Below are positions 21,000 through 31,796 of a stretch of DNA of 64,000 bases, piece by piece. How positions within the stretch are numbered: the stretch's first letter is position 1; every line of letters begins with the position of its first letter. The stretch comes from Emiliania huxleyi CCMP1516 (Eukaryota; Haptophyta; Isochrysidales; Noelaerhabdaceae), in contig NW_005200600.1 of the NCBI RefSeq assembly GCF_000372725.1, positions 524,295 to 588,294 of the forward strand, written 5' to 3'. A program made the translations under genes and the position numbers. Under the pieces are notes generated by a model. That model saw only the letters and a program-made list of their open reading frames with translations, was not told the DNA's origin and did no database searches.

Positions 21000-21420
21000 G
21001 ACGAGCGGCGCGCCATGCGGGCCCGCCGCGGGCGACGCGGGCGGCGAACCGACACGCGTGTCGCAGGCGTAGACAGCACTGGCGAAGCGAGGCGGCTGGC
21101 GCCGGCCCCGGAGGCGGCTGCAGTAAGAGCAGCGAGGCAGAAGTCACTGTCCAAGGCGTACTGAGCAAGCTGCCATCGAGCAGCGCGCCATGCGGGCCTG
21201 CCGCCGGCGACGCGATTGGAGAGCCCCGACAGGCATCGAAGGGGTAGGTACTGAGGAGGGCCATCGCGCCCGAGGCGGTCCGCGCCGGCCCTGCAGGCCG
21301 TCTCAGAGAGCCTGGCGAGGCTGTACAGAATGCCAAGAGCATACTGAGCAGGCTGCCGTCGAGCGACGAGCCATGCTGGCTCGTCGCAGGCGATGAGGTC
21401 GAGGAGCCGATCGGAGCGTC
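21000..21420. repeat. About three degenerate ~175-bp tandem repeats
   Basis: Segments near 21006, 21179 and 21368 share GCGCCATGCGGGCC-type cores followed by CGCAGGCGACGCG-type sequence. On the minus strand they translate as PAWLVARRQPAQYALG and PAWRAARWQLAQYALD. All frames are open, so it is unclear whether the repeats are coding. Confidence 0.5.
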
Positions 21421-21778
21421 GCAGAGGCTGCCGACCCGCACTGCCGGCTTTTCGCCCTCGGGCCCAGGGGTGGAAGGCAAGCTTCCTGGCGTTTCTGGCG
21501 AGCGTCCAGACGTCGCAGAGCATCCGTCAGGCGCGCAGCGACCCAAATTTTTGCTCACCGCACGGCCGTGCGAGCCGTCGGTCGGTGGTGATGGTCGGCG
21601 TCGGCGCGCGCCGCCCAACGCGGCGGGGCGGTGGACGTCATGTGGCGCGTTTTGGGACCAGACATTGAATCAATGACATTAATTCACGCGAGCCCTTCCA
21701 AATGACAAATCCATGCGGGTTTGCGATGTTTTCAAGGGTTTGCGATGTTTTCAACGGACCACACTAATACGTACTCTC

Positions 21779-23333
21779 CTAATCCTCGTCCTCCGAGTCG
21801 TCGTCGTCGTCCTCGGCGGCCTCGAGCGCCGCCTTCATGGCCGCCTTCTTCGCCGCCACGCTGGCCTTGCGCTCCTCGTACGTCTTCCTGGGCTGGTCGT
21901 TGATCGCCGGGTACGAGCCCTTCTTCTCGCTCGGCGTGAACTCGGGGTCCTCGCGGATGGCCTCGTGCGCCTTTTGGTACATCTCCTCGAGCGAGTCGGC
22001 CTCGATGTCCTTCTCGATGTAGTTTGCGAACTGCGTCTGGTAGCGGTCGGGGTCCTCCTCCTCGAGCAGCTCCATGTACTCGGCGACGTGGCCGCCGAAG
22101 ATGTACTTCTTGTGCGTCTCGCCGTCCAGCTCCTTGGCGTCAGGGTCGTACCCCGGGAAGCGCTGCGCGCAGCAGGCAGAGGCGCGCGTGGGCGCCGGCG
22201 GCACGCGAACGAGCTGTAGGGGGGCCGAGAGGCCCCCCGGCCCATGCGTTCACGCGCTCGCGGCCAGCGCGGGGCGGGGCTGCGCGCGCGGCAGGGGTTG
22301 GATGGGGGGGGAGGGGTACCTTGTCGGAGTGGGGGATGTTTAGGCCTCCGTCCACCGCGCCCTTGAGCGCGCCGAAGACCTGGCGGCAGGGAGGGAGGGG
22401 CGGGGTGTGTGTGTGTGTTCGGGGGGGGGAGGGGGGGGGTGCGGCGTGAGGGCGGCGGCGGACGGGTGCTAGGGGCGGGAGGCGGGCTGGGAGGGCGGGC
22501 GGGGTGGGGGGGTGGGGGGGTGGGGGGGGTGGCAAGGGGGGAGTGCACCTTGGCGCCCGTGGTCGTGCGGATGAGGCCGACGTCGAGGACGCAGGTGAAG
22601 GGGCGCGGTCCGTCCTCATGCTCGACCAGGAAGTGCTCGCCGTCCGGGTCGTCGTTGCCCTCGTACTGCTCGTCGAGGCCGAGCTTCTGGAGCAGCCGGC
22701 GGGCGCAGAGCAGGCCGGTGGCGTACGCGGCGGCATAGTTGGTGAGCCCGACCTCGATGCCGTACTTTGGCAGCTCGTGCGAGTAGGCGGCGCAGAGGCA
22801 GACGTCGCCCACGATCTTGGAGTGCATGATCTGGCAGATGACGTCCTGCGCACCGCGCCCGTGCCGACGTGTCAGGTCGAGGCGCGCACTCGAAAGTCGA
22901 CGGCGGGCGTGCAGTGCCGCCCGCCCCGGTGCCGCAGGTGTGCAGCCCCCCCCCCCCCCCCCGGCGGTAGGAAGGCCGCCGCGCGCCTTGTTAGTGCAAC
23001 GGACGACGAGGCGGTACTTGGGCGAGCCATACTTGTTCTTGTCCTGCACCACGAGGCGCTTGCGCGCGAGGTAGTCGGTCTTGCCCTCGCGCCGCCGCCG
23101 GTACTTGACCTGGTAGCGCTGGTGGTACGCCGCGGTCTTGAGGATCTTGACGTGACCCTGCAGCGAGCGGAAAGCGAGGCTCGGCAAGGCGGAGCGCGAT
23201 CGCGAGGGAAGGGGGGGCGACAGGGAGCTCGGCGAGGAGCGGAGAGGAGAGGAGCGGCACGCGGCACGTGGCAGACGGGCGGCGACGGAAAGAAGCGGCG
23301 GGGGGCGGCGGTGGTGCTGCAGCAGCGCGCCAT
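21779..23333 (-). CDS. RPL5: 60S ribosomal protein L5 (uL18)
   Basis: Exons on the minus strand: 23331-23333 (ATG only), 22987-23157, 22549-22845, 22320-22379 and 21779-22162, all phase 0, giving 304 residues. Landmarks: [120 protein letters not shown], and an acidic tail ([14 protein letters not shown]). This protein binds 5S rRNA with uL5 and enters the central protuberance of the large subunit. The introns at 22846-22986 and 23158-23330 begin with GC rather than GT. The conserved family sequence on both sides makes the first certain; the ATG-only first exon is inferred from family intron habit. Confidence 0.95.
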
Positions 23334-23399
23334 GCTGTCGACGAGAGCTCTTGCAAGAGGAGGGTGTACACGGGGAAGAAGGTGGGAAAAAAACCCGAG

Positions 23400-23446
23400 T
23401 GCCGCCATTCCTCCCTGGGGCTGTCTGTTTTCTTTCTTTTTTACAG
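23400..23446 (+). repeat. 3' end of the dispersed element (copy D)
   Basis: CCTCCCTGGGGCTGTCTG followed by TTTTCTTTC runs matches the terminus of copies at 39505-39550 (+) and, reversed, 31478-31520 and 63900-63945. Only the last ~45 bases are present, upstream of the RPL5 start. The rest of 23447-23851 has no recognised gene. Confidence 0.6.
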
Positions 23447-23851
23447 TGTCGTGCGAGACCTCATGTAATTCTTTTGCGCGTGACCCGCTGTGTCGGCTTT
23501 AGTTCGCTCAAAACAATCCGCTGTGCGATGACCGATCCTCGTCTCACGTCTGCGCCGCCCCCCCGCGCCCGCCGCACTCTTGTGACTTGTCCCTCGATGC
23601 GTCCGTGGCTCGTGCGGTGCGGGGCCGCGCGGCAACGACCAACGTGTGTGCTGTTCTCAGAACAGCGAAAGTGAGTGGGACAGAGACTCTGAGTGCGCTC
23701 TATGTACTATGAACAGTGTGAGTGGCGCTTGGCGCAAAGGCTATGGGGGGAGAGAACGAGAGAGTGCCCAGGAACAGCTTACCACTGTACATGTGGCGCA
23801 ACGTCTCGCGCCGCAGGCCAGTCGCACACTCAATGCCCCGTGCATTTCGCC

Positions 23852-26393
23852 TCACCTCCCCTTGGGCACGGGCGTGGGGACGATGCCGCCCTGCCCATCC
23901 GGCTTGGCGCCCCACGGCCCCATCGTCACAAACTCCTCCGCGGCCGTCGGGTGGATGGCGCAGGCGTGGTCAAAGTCCGCCTGCGCGGCCCGAGGAGCGG
24001 CGATGTCGTCAGAGAAGGGGCGGGGAGGGGAGGGGGGAGGGAGAGGACGTTGGAGCCGCCCCCTGGCCTGTCTCGGCTCGTAACTCTTGCCGGCGCACCT
24101 TGGTGTCGCCTATCTCTCCCCATCTCCGCACCTCTCCGCATCTCTCCCCGCATCTCCCGGCGCACCTTGGTGGCGCCCATCTTGACGGCCACGGCAAAGC
24201 CCTGCAGCATCTCGTCCGCCGCGATGCCGATCACGTGGAGGCCGACGACGCGCTCCTCCTCGCCGGCGCAGACGAGCTTCATCGCCATCGGCTTCTTGGC
24301 CTCCTCCTCGCACAGCGCAAAGTGCATCGGCTTGAAGACCGACTTGTACGCCTTGACGTTCGCGTCGCCGTACGCCTCGCGCGCCTGCTCGGCGGTGGGA
24401 GTTGGGCGCCTCAGCCCAGGCCAAGCCCAGGCCAGAGCCCCGAGAGAGGTGTCTGTAGTTGGCGCACGCCTGCGGCTCGGTCAGCCCGATCGTCCCGATC
24501 GTCGGGTGCGAAAACACCACCTGCGCGCGGCAGCGGGGGGCGTGTGGCGAGGGCGGGCCCTCTGCCGCCGTCCCGCGAGGCGAGGGGGTCCGCCGTCGCG
24601 ATGTTTGCATACTCGAACTTTGCGTCGGCCGCGCCGCCAAAGATGCGGTCGGCGAGGCGGCGGCCGGCGGCAATCGCGACGGGCGTCAGCTCGAAGCCGG
24701 AGGTGGAGGCGTCGCCGAGGCAGTAGAGGCCGGAGACGCCCGTCTCCTGCGGCGACCCATTCATTGATTCATTCATTCGTTCATTGCGTCTCGTGCGGCG
24801 AGACTAGCGCGGCGAGTCGGAGGGGCGGAGGAGCGAGCTCGGGCTGCGGGGTCTAGGAAGTGTCTAGGAAGTCTCTAGGAAGTGTCGCCTGCTTCTCGTC
24901 CACGACCACTCGCCCCTTGCCGTCCAGCTGGACGCCGGTCGCCTCGAGCCCGAGCTCGGCCGTGACCGGCGTCCGCCCGATCGCCATCAAGACGCAGTCG
25001 AGCGACGTGAGCCTCTCGCCGCTCGCCAGCCTGGAGGCGGGCGGGCACGAGGAGCGGAGGAGGCCGCGTGCGGTCCCGTGCAGTGCGGTCTTGTGCAGTG
25101 CAGCGGCGCATCGCGGGAACGCAAGGGCTACCGACACGGCGCCACGGCGCTAGGACCGTGGAAGGCACAGCACAAAGCAACTCTTTCCCCAAGTCGCCGT
25201 GCCACGAGCTGCCCCTTTGGGAGAGGCGGGGACCCGTGCAGCGTCTCGGCTTGCGAGCCTGGCCGTCAGCTTGCCCGAAGCGGCGTCCTTCTCGACGGCG
25301 ACCACCTGGTAGTGAAATCATGGTGAGTGATTCACCACTCAGCGGCGTCCTTCTCGACGGGCACTGCCTGCGTGTTGGTGAGGAGCTGCGTGCCCGAGCG
25401 CGGGATCTCGGCGTTGATGATCTCCTGAGCGGGTCGAAGAAGCAACTCTCACGATTGCCGGTCAGCGGCCCCTCCTCTCGGCGCTGATGATTCTCCTGCA
25501 CGAGCGGGTCGAAGCCGTGGCGCAGCACACCCGCGCCCCGGACGGCGAGGGAGACGGAGGAGCCCAGCGCCTGCAGGATGCCTAGACACTTCCTAGACAC
25601 TTCCTAGACACTTCCTAGACACGAGGAGCCCAGAGCCTGCAGGATGCCCGCGAGCTCGACGGCGATGTAGCCCGCGCCGACGACGAGCGCCTTCTCCGGC
25701 TGCGCCTTGAGGTCGAAGAACCCGTCGCTCGAGATGCAGTACTCCGCGCCCGGGATGGGAGGCGTCGCCGGCCGTCCTCCGACCGCGATCAGGACGTGGT
25801 CGGCAGAGTAGCGGGCGCCTGCGACCTCGACCTCGCGAGGCGCGACGAAGCGCGCAAGGCCCTCGACGTGGGTCACGCCTGCACACGCGCGGGCGTCGGC
25901 GTCTCCTCGGACCAGGGCCCCGGCACCCGCCTCGCCCCTCTGCCTCACCGGCGTTGTCGAGGTTCCGCGTGTAGATGCCGTTGAGGCGCGCGACGTACGC
26001 ATCGCGCTTGGCCGCGAGGGCGCCCCAATCGAGCCGTGGCTTGCCCATCTCCACGCCGTACCCGGGCGCGGTCTCTGCCGCCTCAAAGTGCGCCGCCGCC
26101 GTGTACATTAGCTTCTTCGGCACGCAGCCGACGTTGACGCAAGTGCCGCCGTAGCCGCCGCCGCGCCGCTGCCCGTGCTGGTCTCGATCGGGCCCGCGCT
26201 CGATGATGGCCACCCTTTTGCCGTACATCGCGGCGCGGCGCGCCGAGGCGACGCCGCCGCTGCCGCCGCCGATCACCAGAAAGTCAAAGTGCTCTGGAGC
26301 CGCTGCGCTGCTCGCCTTCCGGCTCGCCCCAGCGAGGGCGCCGGTCGCCAGCGCGCCGATCGGCGCACCGAGCCTTAAGATACGTCGGGCCAT
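23852..26393 (-). CDS. Glutathione reductase
   Basis: The N-terminus (MARRILRLGAPIGALATGAL) suggests an organelle presequence. The FAD fold is FDFLVIGGGSGGVASARRAA. The redox disulfide is in GGTCVNVGCVPKKLMYTAAA. NAD(P)H-side motifs are VLIAVGGRPATPPIPGAEY, KALVVGAGYIAVELAG and VLMAIGRTPVTAELGL. FAD contact is GLYCLGDASTSGFELTPVAI. The dimer/active-site end is CAIHPTAAEEFVTMGPWG with the catalytic His-Glu. The enzyme reduces GSSG with NADPH. At least eight exons are needed. Introns at 24410-24467, 25306-25364 and 25582-25647 each carry a duplicate of adjacent coding sequence. Two others carry an 11-bp GTGTCTAGGAA repeat. Thioredoxin reductase is excluded by the GGTCVNVGCVPKK and HPTAAEE motifs. 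Confidence 0.92.
24410..24467 (-). other. GT-AG intron with a short coding duplication
   Basis: The donor GTGCGCCAAC at 24467 and the exon after the acceptor (GCGCCCAAC) are near copies. Splicing in phase 2 gives LTEPQARPTPTAEQAREAYG in the expected place. Confidence 0.65.
25306..25364 (-). other. GT-AG intron with a 24-bp coding duplication
   Basis: The sequences encoding VEKDAA occur twice (25279-25305 and 25341-25364). The intron begins GTGCCC in the upstream copy and ends CTACCAG before GTGGTC of the second, giving NTQAVVAVEKDAASGKLT. Confidence 0.75.
25582..25647 (-). other. GC-AG intron of 11-bp repeats inside a 25-bp coding duplication
   Basis: Copies at 25557-25581 and 25623-25647 (one mismatch) flank about four units of GTGTCTAGGAA. 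Using GC at 25647 as donor and CTAG as acceptor yields VELAGILQALGSSVSLAV, as expected for glutathione reductase. Confidence 0.75.
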
Positions 26394-26532
26394 CGGCAGC
26401 GGGACGGGTGATCGGCGAAAACAGAGGACGGGTCGTCGGCGTGGATGGCGCGTGGCGGTTTTGTTTTCTTCTTTTGGTGGCGGCGAACATCACCGGAAGC
26501 CCGAAGCACTTTCTCTTTGCTGGAACCTGGCC

Positions 26533-26982
26533 ATGCCGCCTCGCTACTCTCGCACGACCGCCGACGTCGACCTCGACGAGGAGGCCGAGCTGCGGCGCCT
26601 CGAGAGCGGCGCGGACCCCACTCCTGACGCTCCGTGTGTGGATCTGACCGAGCCGACGCAGGCAGTCAGCCGCCCGGCCCAGCACGACGAGGGCCTCCTA
26701 TTCGCATGCGCGGCGTCGCACCAGCGGGCCGTGAAGCAGCCGGCCAGCCGCGGCCAGCTGCGACTCACCCAGCAGCGCCTCGAGTTTGAGCCGCACGGCG
26801 CGCCTCGCCTCGTCATCGCGCTCGCGGCCATCTCGGCCTTCAAGCAGTCCAAGGCGAGCGTCGGGAACGTCATGGCCAAGATCGTGCTCGCTTCGGGCGA
26901 GTCGCACATCTTCACCTTCGAGGCGCTCGAGGACCGCCAGCGCCTAGCCGAGACGTTCTTCCCCCTCCAGCAGCAGGCGGCG

Positions 26983-27013
<31 letters not shown>

Positions 27014-29528
27014 GCGGCAGCAACGGCAGCAGTGGTGGCAGCAGCGGCGGAGGCAGCGGCAGCGGTGTGGCACCCTCCGCAGCCGCGCCGAGGAGAAGCA
27101 CCGGGGCGGCAGCAGCGGCGGGGCGTGCTCTACCCGGCGGCGGCGGGGGAAGAGGCGGCGGAGGCGGAGGCGGCGGGGGAAGAGGCGGCGGAGGCGGAGG
27201 CGGTGGCGGCGGAGGAGGCGGAGCTCGCCCCGCTCCCGCCGCGGGCAGCGCGGGGCTGAGCGCTGCCGAGGAGGCGGCTGCCGATCGGCACCTCTCTTCG
27301 GACCCCGAGCTGCGGCGCCTGTACCAGTCGGTGGTGGGGAGCGGTGTGCTCTCCGCCGCCGACTTTTGGGCGCAGCGACGCGGGCTGCTGCGGGCGGCGA
27401 TGCAGCGCGAGGGCCTCTCGACCCGGCGGCAGCAGCCCACCGACGCGGAGAGCTCGGCCGCCACGGCCGCCGCCGCGGGGTGCGAGCAGCCGGAGGCGAA
27501 CGCCGCGACGGTGGCCTTCACGCTCACGCCGGCGATGATCGCGCGCATCTTTGAAAAGTACCCGAGGGTGCAGCGCTCGTTCCTCGACAATGTGCCGCAC
27601 AACCTGTCGGAAGGCGCGTTCTGGCACCGCTACTTTCGGTCGCAGGCAAAGAGGGAGGCGAGGCTCCGCGCCTCAGAGGCGCGCTTCCGCCGACCGAACC
27701 CTCCCCCTCCCCCCCCCACACCACCACCACCACCACCACCACCCACAGCCCGCCCTGCCCTCCCTGCCGCCACCTAGCCCACCGCCACCAGTCCAACCCC
27801 CACCCTCGCCGCCCCCACCATGCCCACCGCCGCCGTCGCTGCCGCCTCCATCACCGCCCCCTCCCTCGCCGCCGCCCCCGTCCCCCCCTCCGCTTTTGAG
27901 CCCGCCCCCTAACTCCTGCCACCTCCTGTCTGCCACCTCCTGTCTGCCAGGCCGCTGAGGCGGAGGCGCCAGACGGCCCAGAGGTGAGAGGCTGCACCTA
28001 GTGTGGGGCTGCTAGGCGCTGGACACGCCCGTGTTGCAACTAGCACTCGAGCCGGCACGCGCTCGGCTGCACCCATCGCACTCACGCCCTGCGACCCGTA
28101 CGCCTGGCCGTCTCCGGCTCGCCTAGAGCAGCCACCCACGCTCCCCTGCTGCTGATGATGCAGGAGGCGGGCCTCCCACCGACCCGCAAGCGGAGGAGGG
28201 AGAGCGCTCTCTATCCCGACACGCAGCTCGCGGGCGAGAGAGAGTAGCCGAGAGGAAGCCGAGAGGAAGCCGAGATGAAGCCGAGAGGAAGCCGAGATGC
28301 GGCCGAGATGCGGCCGAGATGCAACCCAGCTCTTCGGGCGCCGCCAAGACGGCACGCATCTCCGAAGCGCCCCCCACCCCCCCCCGCCTCAGGCGAGGAG
28401 GTGTCGGCAGTCGTCGCTCGCGGCGGTGCGGGCCATTTCCAAGACACTTCCGACACGCTTCCGAGACGCTTCCGAGACGCTTCCCGTCTCGACACACCGT
28501 GCCTTGCCCAGCCTCCGCACCACGGCGTGCCACCTTTGGCCTCTCCCCACCCCCGGGTCCGTCGCCACATCCCCCTCCGCACACCCCCGGCACGGCGGCG
28601 ACGCGTCCGCGACGTGTCCGCAGGCTACGGGCTCGCTCCAGACGACGAGCGCGGCCTGGCGGCCGGCGGCCGCGACGACGAGAGCGGCGCGGGCGCGCGG
28701 CGCGAGGGGCAGCGCGATCGAGGGTTGCGAGCGATGCTGCAAGGCTACAACAGCCACGGGCGCGTCGTGCTGGACGGAGTGAGCGGCGCGGTCGACGCCG
28801 CGGCCGAGAGCGAGGCTGCCCGCGCGAGGGGGCGCGAGGTTCGCTCGAGCTGGGTGGGCCTCCCAGACCTCGAGCCTGCGCCCGCGCCGCGCCTACAGCC
28901 GCTCCCGCCGCAGCTCGCGCCGCACGGCGCCGCCCCGCTCAACGGCGAGGCGTCCCGAGGCGCGGAGGCGTCGACGGCAGCAAGAGGAGAGGCGGCGGCT
29001 TCTGGCGCTCCCGCTCCTGGAGAGGGCATCGGCCGGCCAGAGACGGGTGAGCGGGTGCGAGCCTTCCTGGGCGAAGCTGAGCGGGAAGGCTCGCCGTTCA
29101 ACGGCAAGATGGGCGAGTTTGAGGGCGGGCCTGCTGGGCGGCGGCTGAGCAGGGAAGTTGCGCTCGCCGTGGCCACCGGCGCGGCCGCGCCGGCGGGGGG
29201 TGGCGGGGAGGAGGGGGGGGTCGCCCTCCCCGAGCCGCGGCTGCAGAGCGAGATCAACGACTTCAAGGATCGCACCGTCGAGCTGCTGCGCTACTTTTAC
29301 GCGTGCTTCCCGCTCGCAGCCCACCCGGGCGCGCGCGAACGCGTGCCCAAGCTGCACGCCGCGCTGCAGCGCCACCACGCGGAGCTCGACGCTTTCAAGA
29401 AACAGCTGCCGCGGGACTCGCCAGAGATGGGCGCCATGGTGGCGGCGGTCTCGCGACGGGTCACGCCCTTACAGAACACCGTGTCATGGGCGCTCGATCA
29501 CTACGACAAGGAAGGGCGCCCCGCGTGA
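26533..29528 (+). CDS. GTF2H1: TFIIH subunit p62 / Tfb1
   Basis: The ATG at 26533 starts MPPRYSRTTADVDLDEEAEL. A PH-like N-terminal domain (RGQLRLTQQRLEFEPHGAPR … IVLASGESHIFTFEALEDR) is followed by a long Gly/Ser linker. BSD 1 is DPELRRLYQSVVGSGVLSAADFWAQRR and BSD 2 is YPRVQRSFLDNVPHNLSEGAFWHRYFRS. After introns (about 27700-28700, with small exons near 27957-27991 and 28183-28239) the C-terminal part carries DFKDRTVELLRYFYACFP and the final VTPLQNTVSWALDHYDKEG. p62 is a core subunit of TFIIH in transcription initiation and nucleotide excision repair and contacts XPD and activators through its PH domain. The poly-Gly linker is longer than in animals and yeast. Introns contain CCA/CCG-rich and GAAGCCGAGA-type repeats. 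Confidence 0.9.
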
Positions 29529-30048
29529 AACACGCCACCAATCTGGTGCAGGGTCCTGCTTGAGTGGATGCTGGATTTTTACACACGTACACGAATACGT
29601 ATCCGTCTCCCCTCGCGATGCCGGATTAGGAAAAAAGTTGTTTATTTAGAGCGCTATGGCTAAAAAAGTTGACACAAGGCGTGTGATCCCGAGATCGCGC
29701 CCAAACCACACACCGACCCCGACACATAGTCATATGACCATCACAATCTCACCAACTACAGTAACTCACATCACACACAGCGGCGGCACGGAACCGGAAG
29801 CCGTTGGAAGAGAGCCGCCGGCGCGGGAGCACAGTCGACGCCGCAGCACAGTCAGTCTTGCATACAGTCACGGTCCGCCGACACATTCGTTTATCTCACG
29901 AGTTAGTTCCCCCCCTCCCCCCCTTCGCCTGAAGCATCCAGAGGACGCGGCGTGCCGCTTTCTGCATACGGTACGCCGCCCCAGCCGCGCCCCCCCGCCT
30001 GGCTCATGCACACACACCTCTTGAAGAGCTTCTTGTCTTTGCTCTCGC
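29529..30048. other. Intergenic region between convergent genes
   Basis: Stops of the TFIIH gene and of the next minus-strand gene face each other. The DNA is less GC-rich and contains TTTATT near 29640, which reads as a poly(A) signal on the minus strand. No gene is seen. Confidence 0.35.
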
Positions 30049-30894
30049 TCAAAACGCGTTTCGGTTGGCCCAAGCCACTGCGATGTCTTTCTTGTTGCCG
30101 TACTCGTCGCCGACCTCGTCATCGCACTCGACAGTAGACGCGAGAGAACGGATGCTATCGGATGGGCTGAGAGGGTCGGCCGTGGGCTCTTCTGCCCCAA
30201 GGGCAGTCAACACGGACGATGTGAGTGGCGTCTCTGGAAACTCGGGGACCCCATCTTGCATGATGATCCGGCCAGTGCGGAGATAGAGGAGCGGACCATA
30301 CTGGGTTTCGTCGTGCCAGAAGCCCATCATGTGAACTGTAGCGTCGCACACTCCTGCAGGCGGCTGCTCGCAGAGTCCGACGGCTTTGCTGCCAGGCCGA
30401 AAGAGGGCCTCGCCGTGCTCCGAGATGATGCTCGCCGCCGTCATTCGGCCCGCAAAGACGCTGATCTTGCAGTTGAGACGTGCGGCGATGCCCATGGCAA
30501 GGTCCTCATCCGTTGCGCTATCCAGCGGCGAGACGAGCTCCCGGTCACTGCCCTCTACAACCTGGCCAACGTGGTGCTTTGCAGCCGAGACGAGGGCATT
30601 GACCATCTCCTTCTGATCGTCCGAGATGCCCATGACCGCGTAGTAACCGTCCGACTGAGAACGGATCCCAATAAGCCGCGCGGCTTGAATCTCAACCAGC
30701 ACATCTGAAGCCTCTGAATATGAAGTCTTTTGCTGCGCGTCCGCGTTGGCCTCGCCCAGCGGCTTGGCGTCTGGTTTGGTGCGGAGCTGAAACCAGGCAC
30801 GGGGCGAGGAGTCCAGCGATCCAAGCGCGTGCGCTTCGAGGCTCAAGGCAAAGGCAGGCTTTGCCAAGATGCGCTCGTGGAGGAGTGGCTGCAT
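30049..30894 (-). CDS. Unrecognised 281-residue protein
   Basis: A single open frame, MQPLLHERILAKPAFALSLE to VAWANRNAF, with balanced composition and codon use unlike the low-complexity noise in other frames. Notable stretches are SDVLVEIQAARLIGIRSQSD, GYYAVMGISDDQKEMVNALV and CDATVHMMGFWHDETQYGPL. The last 60 residues are acidic and Ser-rich. There is no signal peptide, membrane helix or motif I can name. Local G+C is somewhat lower than in neighbouring genes. It may be lineage-specific. Confidence 0.6.
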   Translation of the reverse strand: MQPLLHERILAKPAFALSLEAHALGSLDSSPRAWFQLRTKPDAKPLGEANADAQQKTSYSEASDVLVEIQAARLIGIRSQSDGYYAVMGISDDQKEMVNALVSAAKHHVGQVVEGSDRELVSPLDSATDEDLAMGIAARLNCKISVFAGRMTAASIISEHGEALFRPGSKAVGLCEQPPAGVCDATVHMMGFWHDETQYGPLLYLRTGRIIMQDGVPEFPETPLTSSVLTALGAEEPTADPLSPSDSIRSLASTVECDDEVGDEYGNKKDIAVAWANRNAF

Positions 30895-31477
30895 CTAGCC
30901 ACCAGCAAGCACAATCAACAGACACCCCCGAGCGACGCCCAAAACAATCCACCAGCGACCTCCGCCTTCCGCCTGTCAGAACAACGAATTTTCCGGGATC
31001 TGTACCTTTAATCTATCGAGGGCAAAAAGTGAAAAAGAGAAATAAGCGACATCCATTCTTCTTTCGTTGACGCGTGCCTTGATTTTCTTTCTTTGTAGAG
31101 AGAGAGATTTCTTGTTCTCTTCTTCTTTGTATGTATTTGTTTTGATGTTTGTTGTGGTTGGTCAGATGGTCACAATCGGATCAGCGGGCAGCACGCGTCC
31201 GTCGGGGCGCCCATACTGCATAGAGCCGCGCGATGGCAGGCTGGCGGGCGGGCGGGCGGGCTGGGGGGAGGGGGGGAGGGGGGAGCTTACTGTCTGTGGT
31301 CTCGCTACGCTACAGCAATCGCGAATTAATCCAACACCCTCATAATTCACGCCATTCTAACACCCTTTTGATGTGTTCATCGCGTGTTAGTAGGACCGTC
31401 CTTAGGTCCGCCTCTACGCCCTCACTGCCTGCGTGCTGCGATGTGAGCTTCTTGTTTCTTATCAACCTATCTAAGAA

Positions 31478-31640
31478 AAGAAAGAAAGAAAACAGACAAT
31501 CCAAGGGAGGGATGGGAGGACGGCACGCCGCCTCGCCGCCACCACAGACAGCGCACAGGGAGGGAGATTTTAAGGCAGAGGAGTGTGGTTGGTGCTATCC
31601 GTCGCCCACCCTTGGGTGTCTGCCTCTTCCTATCTCTCCT
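31478..31640 (-). repeat. Dispersed element, copy B (inverted)
   Basis: Its reverse complement matches 39400-39550. It has GACTGCGAGGAGAGATAGG, then the GGGTGGGCGACGGATAGC segment that ends an open frame in the other copy, then CCATCCCTCCCTTGG and TTGTCTGTTTTCTTTC. It lies about 160 bases upstream of the next gene's ATG, so it may contribute promoter or 5' UTR. Confidence 0.75.
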
Positions 31641-31796
31641 CGCAGTCTCCTTTTCTCGCCGCGACCTTCATGCCACCCTATCTGTCCAATCCTACTGCTT
31701 CGAAATATTTTCTCTAAATCTTGTCGTTTGAAATCGTCCACGTTCTCGGCGGGCGCATTTTCCAAGGAGCCTTACTCCGCTCGTGTAGTGCAATAC

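Noticed and set aside
27011-27260. Gly/Ser repeat as an independent gene
   Set aside because: It is the in-frame linker between PH and BSD domains of TFIIH p62.
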